Assembly (NCBI RefSeq): GCF_025165815.1
Contig: NZ_JAFFZE010000004.1
Coordinates: forward strand, 583,531-647,530
From: Actinophytocola gossypii
GTDB lineage: Bacteria; Actinomycetota; Actinomycetes; Mycobacteriales; Pseudonocardiaceae
DNA length: 64,000 nt
Reading direction: 5' to 3'
Shown here: positions 35,418 to 43,270 of the stretch, in pieces
Layout: each line of letters starts with the position of its first letter
Position numbering within the stretch: position 1 is the first letter of the stretch
Notes under the pieces: generated by a model
What the model saw: the letters and a program-made list of their open reading frames with translations, nothing else
What the model was told of the DNA's origin: nothing
Databases searched by the model: none
Position numbers and translations under genes: made by a program

Positions 35418-35858
35418 TCACCGCGCACCCCGACCGGCGCCGTTGCCATGGCGGGTGTCGTGGTAGCGGGCCATCAGTTCCCAGTACGCCAGCAAGAGTC
35501 CCATCTGTGCCGCGGCGGCGACCGCGGCCGGGACGGCGCGACGTCGGCGGGCCGCGACCATCGCCCCGACCCCGGCCACGGTCGCGGCGGCGTTGACGGC
35601 CATCGCGGCGTCCATCGGTCGCTCCTCGATCCACCGTTCCTCGCCGAGCATCGCGCGGGTCGACCAGGCCCGCTCGTGCGCGGGTTTGCCGAACACCACC
35701 GGGTTGACCGCCATCCACGCACCGACGAACGCGGCGTCGCGCCAGCTGCGCCGCCAGACGGGGACCAGCATCAGTGGGATGCTGGCCCACCGGGTCCAGG
35801 CACTCCACGGGTTGCAGTGCCGCGCGAACACCGCACGTTTGACCTGCCGCCAGTTCAC
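35418..35858 (-). CDS. Small membrane protein, DUF6653-like
   Basis: A 146-residue protein. GTG 35858 gives the expected family opening (VNWRQVKRAVFARHCNPWSA); upstream codons run into the tRNA-like scar and were rejected. The body has NPVVFGKPAHERAWSTRAML, GEERWIEERP and about three hydrophobic helices, a pattern of uncharacterised actinobacterial membrane proteins I associate with DUF6653. No function is known. It faces the secreted GH43 gene and stands just left of a tRNA-Pro-like 3' fragment. Confidence 0.75.
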   Translation of the reverse strand: MNWRQVKRAVFARHCNPWSAWTRWASIPLMLVPVWRRSWRDAAFVGAWMAVNPVVFGKPAHERAWSTRAMLGEERWIEERPMDAAMAVNAAATVAGVGAMVAARRRRAVPAAVAAAAQMGLLLAYWELMARYHDTRHGNGAGRGAR

Positions 35859-35899
35859 CTTTCCCGCTCCGTTCTGCTCTGCCGCGACCCTTCGCGACC

Positions 35900-35936
35900 G
35901 TCGGGCTGACAGGATTCGAACCCGCGACCCCTTGAC
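35900..35936 (-). other. tRNA-Pro-like 3' end, possible attachment-site scar
   Basis: On the minus strand 35936-35900 reads GTCAAGGGGTCGCGGGTTCG followed by AATCCTGTCAGCCCGAC. This fits the 3' anticodon arm, variable loop, T-arm and acceptor 3' strand of a proline tRNA of the GGG type. The bases before it do not form the D-arm or the 5' acceptor, so it is not a whole tRNA gene. tRNA 3' ends are common integrase targets, and such fragments mark one end of an integrated element. Confidence 0.5.
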
Positions 35937-35991
35937 GCACTCCACTCGGTCGCCTCGGGCGGAAGCCGCTCCTTCCCGACCGGCACGTCTG

Positions 35992-37023
35992 TCAGGCCCG
36001 CGGCGGGGCCACACTGTCCCGCTGGATCAGGCTCGGGGGGACCGTGCGCTTCGGCTCCTCGACCTCGTCCGCCGAGACCTGTGCCAGCAGCAGGCCAAGC
36101 GTCTCCCGCGCCACGGCGTCGAAGTCGGGACGGATGGTCGTCAGCGGGGGGATGAAGTACGCCGCCTCCGGGACGTCGTCGAAGCCCACCACGCTCACCT
36201 CCCTCGGCACGGACCTGCCCCGTTCGCTCATGGCTCGGAGCAGGCCGAGCGCCAGGTGGTCGTTCGCGGCGAAGACGGCCGTGACCTCGGGCATCCTCGC
36301 CAGCATCTGTCCGGCACGGTAACCGGCGGCCGCGCTCCAGTCCGCCGCCACCAGCGGCGGGACCTCGGCCCCGGCGGCCTCCAGCGCGTCCTGCCACCCG
36401 CGCACCCTGCCCATCGCGTCGAACCAGTCCGGGGGCCCGGACACGTGCCACACCGTCCGGTGGCCGGCCGCCAGCAGGTGCTTCGTCGCGTCGTAGGCAC
36501 CGGCGTACTGGTCCACGGTCACCACGGGCATCGCCCGCTCGGGATCACCGTCCACTGTTACCACCGGGACGCCCGCTGGCACGTCGGCGAGCGCCTCGTT
36601 GGCCGACGCCGTCGGGGCGATCGCCACGATGCCGGCAACCCGCTGGTCGCGGTGGTGCTCCACGGCCTCGGCGATCGACGTGCGGTCGAGCACCTGCACG
36701 CGCTTGAGGCTCACCGCGAAACCCGCCTCGCCCGCCGCCAGCTCGAAGGCCGCCAGCAGCGACGCCGGACCGTACAGCGTCGAGTTCGCCGCCACCACGC
36801 CGATGAGCTGGGTACGCCCCGTGACCAGGGCCCGCGCCGCCTTGTTCGGTCGGTACCCCAACTCGGCGATGGCCGCGCGCACCCTGAGCCTCGTCTGCTC
36901 GCGCACGTTCGGGTGCCCGTTCAGCACCCTCGACACGGTCTGGTGGGACACTCCGGCCAACCGCGCGACATCGGTCATCGCCGGGTCGCGCGCGACCTTG
37001 CTCCCCACCACCGCGTCGTCCAC
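35992..37023 (-). CDS. LacI-family regulator, probable controller of secreted arabinan enzymes
   Basis: 343 residues from GTG 37023. HTH: MTDVARLAGVSHQTVSRVLN, hinge GYRPNKAARALV, then a type 1 binding-protein effector domain (about 75-335). It adjoins the secreted GH43/GH51 genes at 37075-42122. Operators of the TGTKAGCGYTMACA class lie in front of both secreted-enzyme blocks and the CUT2 importer, and SxxTVSRVLN regulators often bind such GCG-centred palindromes, so it is the better candidate for those sites. Inference, not shown by the sequence alone. Confidence 0.92.
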   Translation of the reverse strand: MDDAVVGSKVARDPAMTDVARLAGVSHQTVSRVLNGHPNVREQTRLRVRAAIAELGYRPNKAARALVTGRTQLIGVVAANSTLYGPASLLAAFELAAGEAGFAVSLKRVQVLDRTSIAEAVEHHRDQRVAGIVAIAPTASANEALADVPAGVPVVTVDGDPERAMPVVTVDQYAGAYDATKHLLAAGHRTVWHVSGPPDWFDAMGRVRGWQDALEAAGAEVPPLVAADWSAAAGYRAGQMLARMPEVTAVFAANDHLALGLLRAMSERGRSVPREVSVVGFDDVPEAAYFIPPLTTIRPDFDAVARETLGLLLAQVSADEVEEPKRTVPPSLIQRDSVAPPRA

Positions 37024-37074
37024 CGCCGAACCTCGCTCCGGGTCATGATCGTCCTGTCCACCAGTGTCGCACCA

Positions 37075-38553
37075 TCAGCGGATTCTGAACGTCGCACGCT
37101 CCCGTTCGGCGCGTCCCCGACCCGGTCGGCGGGCCACCACCAACCGGCCGCTCTCATGCGTCAGGTACATGTCACGGTCGGTCACGAGCCGCAGGGACAC
37201 GGCGTCGCGGTCGGCCAGGCCCGGCTCGCGGACGAAGCTCGTCGACCGGCCGTAGGCGTCGGTGTCCTCGTACGGGTCGACGCGGAGGACGTCGGCGACC
37301 CGGACGTACCGGTCGGGGAAGTTCACCGACGCCAGCGACACCGTGCCGGCCCCGAAGTGCCCCGGGCCGAACCGGAACTGCGAGTCGGCCAGCTCCCGGA
37401 CGTTGCCATCGACCCGCAGCCGGTACTCGAAGTGCCGCACGACGAGGTGCGGCGCGTCCAACGGGGACAGCCGGCTGATGGGACCGCCCTTGCCGACCGG
37501 CACGCCGAAGCTGGGCGTGCCGTCCTCGTTCCACCCCAGCTCCTGCACACGGGTGTGCCGGTTCGGGTCGAACAGCGGGTCGCCGTCGATGTCGCGGTAG
37601 TCGCGGGCGTGGTAGACGAGCACGTCGGTCCGGCCGTCCTCGGCGACGGTGAACGAGTTGTGCCCCGGGCCGAACTGCCGGGTCTGGTCGTTGGTGACGA
37701 AGACCGGGCCGGTCTTGGTCCACGACCGCGCGTCGAGCAGGTTCGCGTTCTCGTCCGCGGTGAGCAGGCCCATGCAGTACCGCGCGTCGGTGGCGCTCGC
37801 GGAGAAGGTGACGAACACCCGGCCGTTCCGGATCAGCACGGCCGGACCCTCGTTGACCCGGAAGCCCTGGATCTCCCAGCTCGCGGTCGGCACCGCGATC
37901 CGCACCGGCTCGGTCGCGAGCTCGAGCGGGGACGCCATCTCGGCGATGTAGAGGTTGCTGTTGGTGGCGATGCCCGGCTCGCTCTGCGCCCACAGGAAGT
38001 ACCGCTTCCCCCGGTGGGTGAAGGTGGTCGCGTCCAGGGTGAAGGTGTCCCACGCGGTCACCATCCGGCGCGGCGGCAGCCAGCCGTCCGCGCGCGGGTC
38101 GGCGTTCGGGGACTCCAGGACATAGGTGCGGATGCGGAACGGCTCGTCGGCGTCGCCCGCGGCGAAGTAGACGTACCACCGGCCGTCGATCCGGTGCAGC
38201 TCCGGTGCCCAGATGTAGCCGCCCATCCGCCCGCTGCTCGGACGGCGCCAGATGGTGCGCTCGCGAGCGGACGCGAGACCGTCCAGCGTGGACGCGCCGC
38301 GCACGACGAGCCGGTCGTACTCCGGCACCGAGCCCGTCAGGTAGTACATCCCGTCGACCGGGCGGGTGATGAACGGGTCGGCGCGCTGTTCCACCAACGG
38401 GTTGCGGGTGGTCAGGCCCGACCGGTCACGGCGACCCGGCGAGGCGGTGCCGGTGGCGGCGGCGGCCGTGCTCGCGGTGGCCACCGGGACCGTGGTCGCG
38501 GCGGCGGCCGCGCCCCCCGCCCGGAACAGGGTTCTTCTGTCGAAACCGGTCAT
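37075..38553 (-). CDS. Tat-exported GH43 arabinofuranosidase with AbfB-like C-terminal domain
   Basis: 492 residues from ATG 38553, which overlaps the GH51 stop (ATGA). Tat signal FDRRTLFRAGGAAAAA. The GH43 propeller (about 55-350) has ADPFITRPVDGMYYLTGS, YIWAPELHRIDGRWYVYFA and the acid residues in FTLDATTF and RVNEGPAVL. The last 140 residues (VRHFEYRLRVDG, SLASVNFPDRYVRVADVLR) resemble an arabinose-binding AbfB/CBM42 trefoil. It should strip arabinose side chains from polymer. Last gene of the 37075-42122 operon. Confidence 0.92.
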   Translation of the reverse strand: MTGFDRRTLFRAGGAAAAATTVPVATASTAAAATGTASPGRRDRSGLTTRNPLVEQRADPFITRPVDGMYYLTGSVPEYDRLVVRGASTLDGLASARERTIWRRPSSGRMGGYIWAPELHRIDGRWYVYFAAGDADEPFRIRTYVLESPNADPRADGWLPPRRMVTAWDTFTLDATTFTHRGKRYFLWAQSEPGIATNSNLYIAEMASPLELATEPVRIAVPTASWEIQGFRVNEGPAVLIRNGRVFVTFSASATDARYCMGLLTADENANLLDARSWTKTGPVFVTNDQTRQFGPGHNSFTVAEDGRTDVLVYHARDYRDIDGDPLFDPNRHTRVQELGWNEDGTPSFGVPVGKGGPISRLSPLDAPHLVVRHFEYRLRVDGNVRELADSQFRFGPGHFGAGTVSLASVNFPDRYVRVADVLRVDPYEDTDAYGRSTSFVREPGLADRDAVSLRLVTDRDMYLTHESGRLVVARRPGRGRAERERATFRIR

Positions 38554-41039
38554 CGCGTGCTCCTGGTCTTGATCCGGATGAACGTCACCGAGTTCGCCGG
38601 GAACGTGTGGATGAACTCCGCCGCGACGTCCATAGTGGACTCTAGGGGTGCGATCGGGCTGGTGTACTGGGTGTTCGCGTCGTCGGGGTGGCCCTGCAGC
38701 GTGGTCACCCGCGCCCGCCGCTCGACGTCCGCGCCGTCGAGCCGGACGGTCGTGCGGGCGGCGTCGTCCTGCGCGTTGACCACCTTGACCACCAGCTCGC
38801 CGGTGCGCTCGTCGCGGGTGACGACCTGGCGGAACGGCTCCACCACGGCGTCGTCGGTGAACTCGCCCCACAACTCGCCGTCCAGGTACAGCGCGACGTG
38901 CCGGCCGCGCACCTGCACCCGCACGTCGTAGGTGCGGCCGGTCTCCACGGTCGTCCCGTCGGAGACCAGGGTCGACTTGCCGCCGCCCTCGGCCTTCTCC
39001 ACCGCGGTCTGGGTGTTGTTCCAGCCGCCGAGGTTCCACCAGTAGTAGTTGCCGGTGTCCTGGACGCCGAAGGCGACCAGGAACCCCTCGCGGCCGGAGA
39101 GCTTGGTGGCCTTGACGCTCAGGTCGTAGTCGCGCCACGCCGGGTCGCCCGCGGCCACCATGGTGTTCTCCGCCGCCGCGTCGGACTGGACGTACCGACC
39201 GTCCACGACCGACCAGCTGCCCTGCCCGGCGATCGGGGTCCAGGCGTCGTCGGTGCCGGAGAAGTCGTCGGCGAACAGCGCGGTGCCGTCGGCCGCCGTC
39301 ACGCGCACGTCGTCGTAGGCCGCCGACGTGCCCCAGGTGGACAGCCCGACCGCTCCAGTGATCGGTTCCAGTGTGGACGGTGTGCCGGTGGCCTCGCTCG
39401 GCACCACCCGGTCGCCGACGTTGTTCATGAACAGCTTCTGCACCTCGTAGCTGGCCGAGCCCCACGACGCGCGGTTGTTGAACCAGATCATGTCCGGTCG
39501 CCACTGCACGTAGTCCTCGTTGGCCAGCAGCGGCGCGTACGAGGCGAGCCGCACCACGTCGGCGTTGCGCTCGAGCCCGGTCATGTACGCGGCCTCGGCG
39601 AGCGCGTTGCGGAACCGGTTGTCCTGCGAGGCGTACTCACCCAGGAACACCTTGGGGCCGGCGCGGTCGTAGCCGTCGTAGCGCTCGTTGTTCTGCAGGA
39701 ACCAGGCCGGGCTGTTGTAGTAGTGCTCGTCGACCATGTCCACACCAGCCTCGCGGTTGAGCTGCCAGAGCCGGTCGAACGTGCCGCCGGTGTCGTCCGG
39801 CCCGGAGTTGCTGATCACCGTGACGTCCGGGTACCGCTCCTCGATCGCGGCGCGGAACTGGACGAAGCGGGCGAAGAACTCGTCGGGCAGGTTCTCCTCG
39901 TTGCCGATGCCGATGTGCGTGAGCCCGAACGGCTCCGGGTGGCCCATCTCGGCCCGTTTGGCGCCCCACGTCGAGGAGACCGGGCCGTTGGCGAACTCGA
40001 TCAGGTCGAGCGTGTCCTGGATGTGGCGGGCCAGCAGCGCGGGGTCGTCGGTCGCCTGGTTCTGGCCGCAGCCGGTGACCAGCGCCGGCACCACCGGCAG
40101 CGGCATGGCGCCGACGTCCTCGGTGAACTGGAAGTACTCGTAGTAGCCGAGGCCGTAGGACTGGTTGTAGCCCCAGAAGTTCGCGTTGGTGGCGCGAGTC
40201 TCGACCGGACCGATGGTGTCCTTCCACTGGTAGGACCGGCGGCGCTCGAAGTCCGGAGCCTCGTAGCCGTGGTGGCTGCCGGTGTTGACCAGGCAGCCAC
40301 CCGGGAACCGGACGAACCCGGGGTCCAGCGCGGCGATCTTCTCGGCGAGGTCGCGGCGCATGCCGTTGGGCCGGTTCTTGAAGGTGTCGCGCGGGAACAG
40401 CGACACCATGTCCAACGACAGCGTGCCGCCGCCCTCGCCGCGCACCAGCAGCCGGCCGTTGATGCTGGCGGCGCGCGCGGTGAACGTGCCGGTGTACTTC
40501 GCCCAGCCGTCACCGCGGACCGCGATCCGCAGCGGGTCGGCCAGCGCGCGCCCGGCCGGATCGGTCAGCGCGGCGGACAGCGGCGTGCTCCCCGCGGTGG
40601 TGCGGGCCCAGACGGAGAAGTCGTAGCGTTCGCCGCGCTCGACCCGGATGCCCGAGTTGTACCCGGCGTTGATCACCCCGGCGGGCAGGTCGAGCCGCAG
40701 GTAGCGCCGGTTGCGTTCGTTGAGCCTGCCGTCGTCGTCGACCACGCGCGGGTCGCCGCTGTGCGGGGCCCAACCGGTGAGGCCGGTGTAGGCGGCGTTG
40801 TCGGCGGGATCGTACTCGAACGACCGGTTCTGCACGAGCTCGGCGTACAGCCCGCCGTCGGCGGCCCGGTTGATGTCCTCGAAGAAGACGCCGTACATGT
40901 GCTCGGAGATCTCCGGGCCGGTGCCGGCCGCGTCGACGGACACCGTGTACTCGGTCTCGGCGGCGCCGCTCGTGCCGGGCAGGGTGACGAGCATGGTCAT
41001 GGCGAGTACGGCCGCGCACAGCGGCCCGCGTCTGGACAT
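38550..41039 (-). CDS. Secreted multidomain GH51 alpha-L-arabinofuranosidase
   Basis: 829 residues from ATG 41039. Signal peptide (LCAAVLAMTMLVTLPGTSGA), N-terminal carbohydrate-binding-like sandwich (about 70-200), GH51 TIM barrel with acid/base Glu in IGIGNEENLPDEF and nucleophile Glu in KVFLGEYASQDN, then an inserted concanavalin-like sandwich (about 590-740; FADDFSGTDDAWTPIAGQGS, NYYWWNLGGWNNT) before the final GH51 beta domain. The insertion makes it much longer than the intracellular 494-residue GH51 of this island. Probably acts on polymeric arabinan or arabinoxylan outside the cell. Confidence 0.92.
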   Translation of the reverse strand: MSRRGPLCAAVLAMTMLVTLPGTSGAAETEYTVSVDAAGTGPEISEHMYGVFFEDINRAADGGLYAELVQNRSFEYDPADNAAYTGLTGWAPHSGDPRVVDDDGRLNERNRRYLRLDLPAGVINAGYNSGIRVERGERYDFSVWARTTAGSTPLSAALTDPAGRALADPLRIAVRGDGWAKYTGTFTARAASINGRLLVRGEGGGTLSLDMVSLFPRDTFKNRPNGMRRDLAEKIAALDPGFVRFPGGCLVNTGSHHGYEAPDFERRRSYQWKDTIGPVETRATNANFWGYNQSYGLGYYEYFQFTEDVGAMPLPVVPALVTGCGQNQATDDPALLARHIQDTLDLIEFANGPVSSTWGAKRAEMGHPEPFGLTHIGIGNEENLPDEFFARFVQFRAAIEERYPDVTVISNSGPDDTGGTFDRLWQLNREAGVDMVDEHYYNSPAWFLQNNERYDGYDRAGPKVFLGEYASQDNRFRNALAEAAYMTGLERNADVVRLASYAPLLANEDYVQWRPDMIWFNNRASWGSASYEVQKLFMNNVGDRVVPSEATGTPSTLEPITGAVGLSTWGTSAAYDDVRVTAADGTALFADDFSGTDDAWTPIAGQGSWSVVDGRYVQSDAAAENTMVAAGDPAWRDYDLSVKATKLSGREGFLVAFGVQDTGNYYWWNLGGWNNTQTAVEKAEGGGKSTLVSDGTTVETGRTYDVRVQVRGRHVALYLDGELWGEFTDDAVVEPFRQVVTRDERTGELVVKVVNAQDDAARTTVRLDGADVERRARVTTLQGHPDDANTQYTSPIAPLESTMDVAAEFIHTFPANSVTFIRIKTRSTR

Positions 41040-41063
41040 GGAGGTGCTGCTCCTCGCGTGGGA

Positions 41064-42122
41064 TCAGGGGAACGCGGCGCGCGCCCGTTCCAGCTCGGCA
41101 CGGGTGACGGGCAGGACCGTCCCGTGCCGCGGCCGCGCGGGCAGCTCGTGGCCGGTGGCCAGGTCCCACCGGCCGGAGGCGAGGTCGGTCGTGGTGAACG
41201 GCACGTAGCCGCGGCCGCCGAACTCGTCGATGAACAGGTACCAGCGGTCCTCGGTGTTGGACTTGAACACCGTCGGCCCCTCGCCCCGGGCGATGTCGCC
41301 GGAGCCGATGCACTCGGCCAGGAAGTCGTAGCTGGTGTCGCGGAACTCCCTGGCCCGCTCGGCGACGATGAACTTCCCGCACGGCGCTCCGGGGCCGGCG
41401 CCGCGCTCGTCCTTGGTGAACCGGTAGTACCAGCCGTCGTGCTCGACGACCGTGGAGTCGATCACCGAGTAGCCGGGGTCGACCCAGACCCGCGGCTCGG
41501 AGAACGTGCGGAAGTCCTCCGTGGTGGCGTAGAGCATCCGGTTGTAGGACTCGCCGGTGTGGTCCGGGTCGTCTGCCGCGTACAGCTTCGACGCCCAGAA
41601 CACGACGTAGCGGTTGATCGTGCGGTCCCAGAACGCCTCCGGCGCCCAGGTGTTGCCCGCGGTGTCCGGCGAGACCCGCACGTGCCGCTGCGCCGACCAG
41701 TGCACCAGGTCGGTCGACTCCCACACCTCGATGTGCTTGCTGCCGTGGCGTTGCGCGGCGTCCCAGTCGCCGTCGCCGTGGATCCGCAGATCGGTGGCGA
41801 GCAGGTAGAACCGGTCGCCGCGGGGCGAGCGGACGATGAACGGGTCGCGGACGCCCTTGTCCCCCAGGGAGGACGTGAGCACCGGCGCGCCGCCGTTGAG
41901 CTCGTCCCAGTGCAGCGGGTCGTCGCCGCGGCTGGCGGCGAGGTACACCTGCTCGCCGGACTCGGTGCCCTCGCCGGTGAAGTAGAAGAACAGGTAGCCC
42001 GCGTACCGCGCGCCGGCCGGGTCGGCCAGCGCGGCCGTCGGTACGGGGAGCACCGCCAGGAGGGCGAGCACGAGGGCGGTGACGAGCAACCGGGGCCGGC
42101 GGCGAACGAGGAGTACCCGCAT
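41064..42122 (-). CDS. Secreted GH43-type glycoside hydrolase
   Basis: 352 residues. ATG 42122 with AAGGA seven bases upstream; the longer frame reading through the operators was rejected. Signal peptide (LLVTALVLALLAVLPVPTAA). The GH43-like propeller has GVRDPFIVRSPRGDRFYLLA, NTWAPEAFWDRTINRYVVFW, VIDSTVVEHDGWYYRFTKDE and ARGEGPTVFKS, giving the Asp/Asp/Glu pattern. Relatives are beta-xylosidase/arabinofuranosidase-like. First gene of the 37075-42122 operon, divergent from the CUT2 importer, with shared operators. Confidence 0.88.
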   Translation of the reverse strand: MRVLLVRRRPRLLVTALVLALLAVLPVPTAALADPAGARYAGYLFFYFTGEGTESGEQVYLAASRGDDPLHWDELNGGAPVLTSSLGDKGVRDPFIVRSPRGDRFYLLATDLRIHGDGDWDAAQRHGSKHIEVWESTDLVHWSAQRHVRVSPDTAGNTWAPEAFWDRTINRYVVFWASKLYAADDPDHTGESYNRMLYATTEDFRTFSEPRVWVDPGYSVIDSTVVEHDGWYYRFTKDERGAGPGAPCGKFIVAERAREFRDTSYDFLAECIGSGDIARGEGPTVFKSNTEDRWYLFIDEFGGRGYVPFTTTDLASGRWDLATGHELPARPRHGTVLPVTRAELERARAAFP

Positions 42123-42154
42123 GAGGGGTCCTTCGAGTCGGCGATGACGGGAGA

Positions 42155-42247
42155 AGTGAGCGCTAACATAGAACGCGTTCAGCACCACGTCAAGCGAGAT
42201 GAGTCCTCGATCCTGCAGGCTTGACGTGTGGACTGTGAGCGTTCACT
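42155..42247. promoter_or_regulatory. Divergent promoter with two TGTKAGCGYTMACA-class operators
   Basis: AGTGAGCGCTAACA at 42155-42168 and TGTGAGCGTTCACT at 42234-42247, 79 bp apart. They lie between the secreted hydrolase operon (start 42122, minus) and the CUT2 importer (start 42298, plus). Same class as 32443 and 32562, so these four sites probably form one regulon. Confidence 0.72.
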
Positions 42248-42297
42248 CTAGTGGCCCAGTGACCTGGGTCACCCACTGTCCACACGGAGGAAGAGCA

Positions 42298-43266
42298 GTG
42301 TTGAAGAAGATCACGATCGCGCTCTCCGCGGTCGCGTTGGCCGCACTGGCCGCATGCGGCGAGGGCGGGTCGGGTGGCGCGGCCGCCGGGGACGACGGCA
42401 CGATCACCATTGGGTTCGCGCAGGTCGGCGCGGAGAGCGGCTGGCGGACGGCGAACACGAAGTCGATCCAGGAGGCGGCCGAGGCCGCCGGCATCGAGCT
42501 CAAGTTCTCCGACGCGCAGCAGCGGCAGGAGAACCAGATCAGGGCGATCCGCTCCTACGTGCAGCAGAGGGTGGACGTGATCGCGTTCAGCCCGGTGGTG
42601 GAGACCGGCTGGGACACCGTGCTCCTGGAGGCCAAGCGCGCGAACATCCCGGTGATCCTCACCGACCGCGCGGTCGACTCCGACGACACCTCGCTCTACG
42701 AGACCTTCCTCGGCTCCGACTTCGTGGAGGAGGGCAGGAAGGCCGGCGAGTGGCTGGTGGAGAACGCGACCGGCCCGCAGAAGGTCGTCGAGCTGCAGGG
42801 CACCACCGGCGCCGCGCCGGCGATCGACCGCAAGGAGGGCTTCGAGGAGGTCATCGCCTCCCGGCCGGACATCGAGATCGTCGCGTCGCAGACCGGCGAC
42901 TTCACCCGCTCGGGCGGCAAGCAGGTGATGGAGGCGTTCCTGCGGTCCACTCCGGACATCGACGTCGTCTACGCGCACAACGACGACATGGGTCTCGGCG
43001 CGATCGAGGCGATCAAGGCCGCGGGCAAGGTGCCCGGGAAGGACATCAAGATCATCACCGTCGACGCGGTGAAGGCGGGCATGGAGGCGCTGGCCGCCGG
43101 CGAGATCAACTTCATCGTCGAGTGCAACCCGCTGCTGGGCGAGCAGCTCATGGAGCTCGCGAAGAAGGTCGTCGCCGGCGAGGAGGTCCCCGAGCGCGTG
43201 GTGACGGAGGAGACCACCTTCACCCAGGAGGAGGCCAAGGCGGCGCTCCCGGACCGGCAGTACTGA
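42298..43266 (+). CDS. CUT2 sugar-binding lipoprotein (YtfQ-like)
   Basis: 322 residues from GTG 42298 with GGAGG seven bases upstream. Lipoprotein signal (ITIALSAVALAALAAC), then a type 1 binding-protein fold: TITIGFAQVGAESGWRTANT and VDVIAFSPVVETGWDTVL, which match the YtfQ branch that binds furanose sugars in E. coli. Context with arabinofuranosidases suggests L-arabinofuranose/arabinose uptake. First gene of an ABC operon ending at 46823. Confidence 0.93.
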   Translation: MLKKITIALSAVALAALAACGEGGSGGAAAGDDGTITIGFAQVGAESGWRTANTKSIQEAAEAAGIELKFSDAQQRQENQIRAIRSYVQQRVDVIAFSPVVETGWDTVLLEAKRANIPVILTDRAVDSDDTSLYETFLGSDFVEEGRKAGEWLVENATGPQKVVELQGTTGAAPAIDRKEGFEEVIASRPDIEIVASQTGDFTRSGGKQVMEAFLRSTPDIDVVYAHNDDMGLGAIEAIKAAGKVPGKDIKIITVDAVKAGMEALAAGEINFIVECNPLLGEQLMELAKKVVAGEEVPERVVTEETTFTQEEAKAALPDRQY

Positions 43267-43270
43267 CCCG

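Noticed and set aside
35900..35936. Functional tRNA gene
   Set aside because: Only the 3' half can be folded; no D-arm, anticodon loop or 5' acceptor strand.
35593..38931. Plus-strand frame of 1112 codons
   Set aside because: Runs antisense to DUF6653, LacI and GH43 genes; codon composition is that of a high-GC shadow.
38688..42224. Plus-strand frame of 1178 codons opposite the GH51/GH43 genes
   Set aside because: Antisense shadow of two well-supported minus-strand genes; composition is Val/Arg/Gly/Asp-biased and no motif is present.
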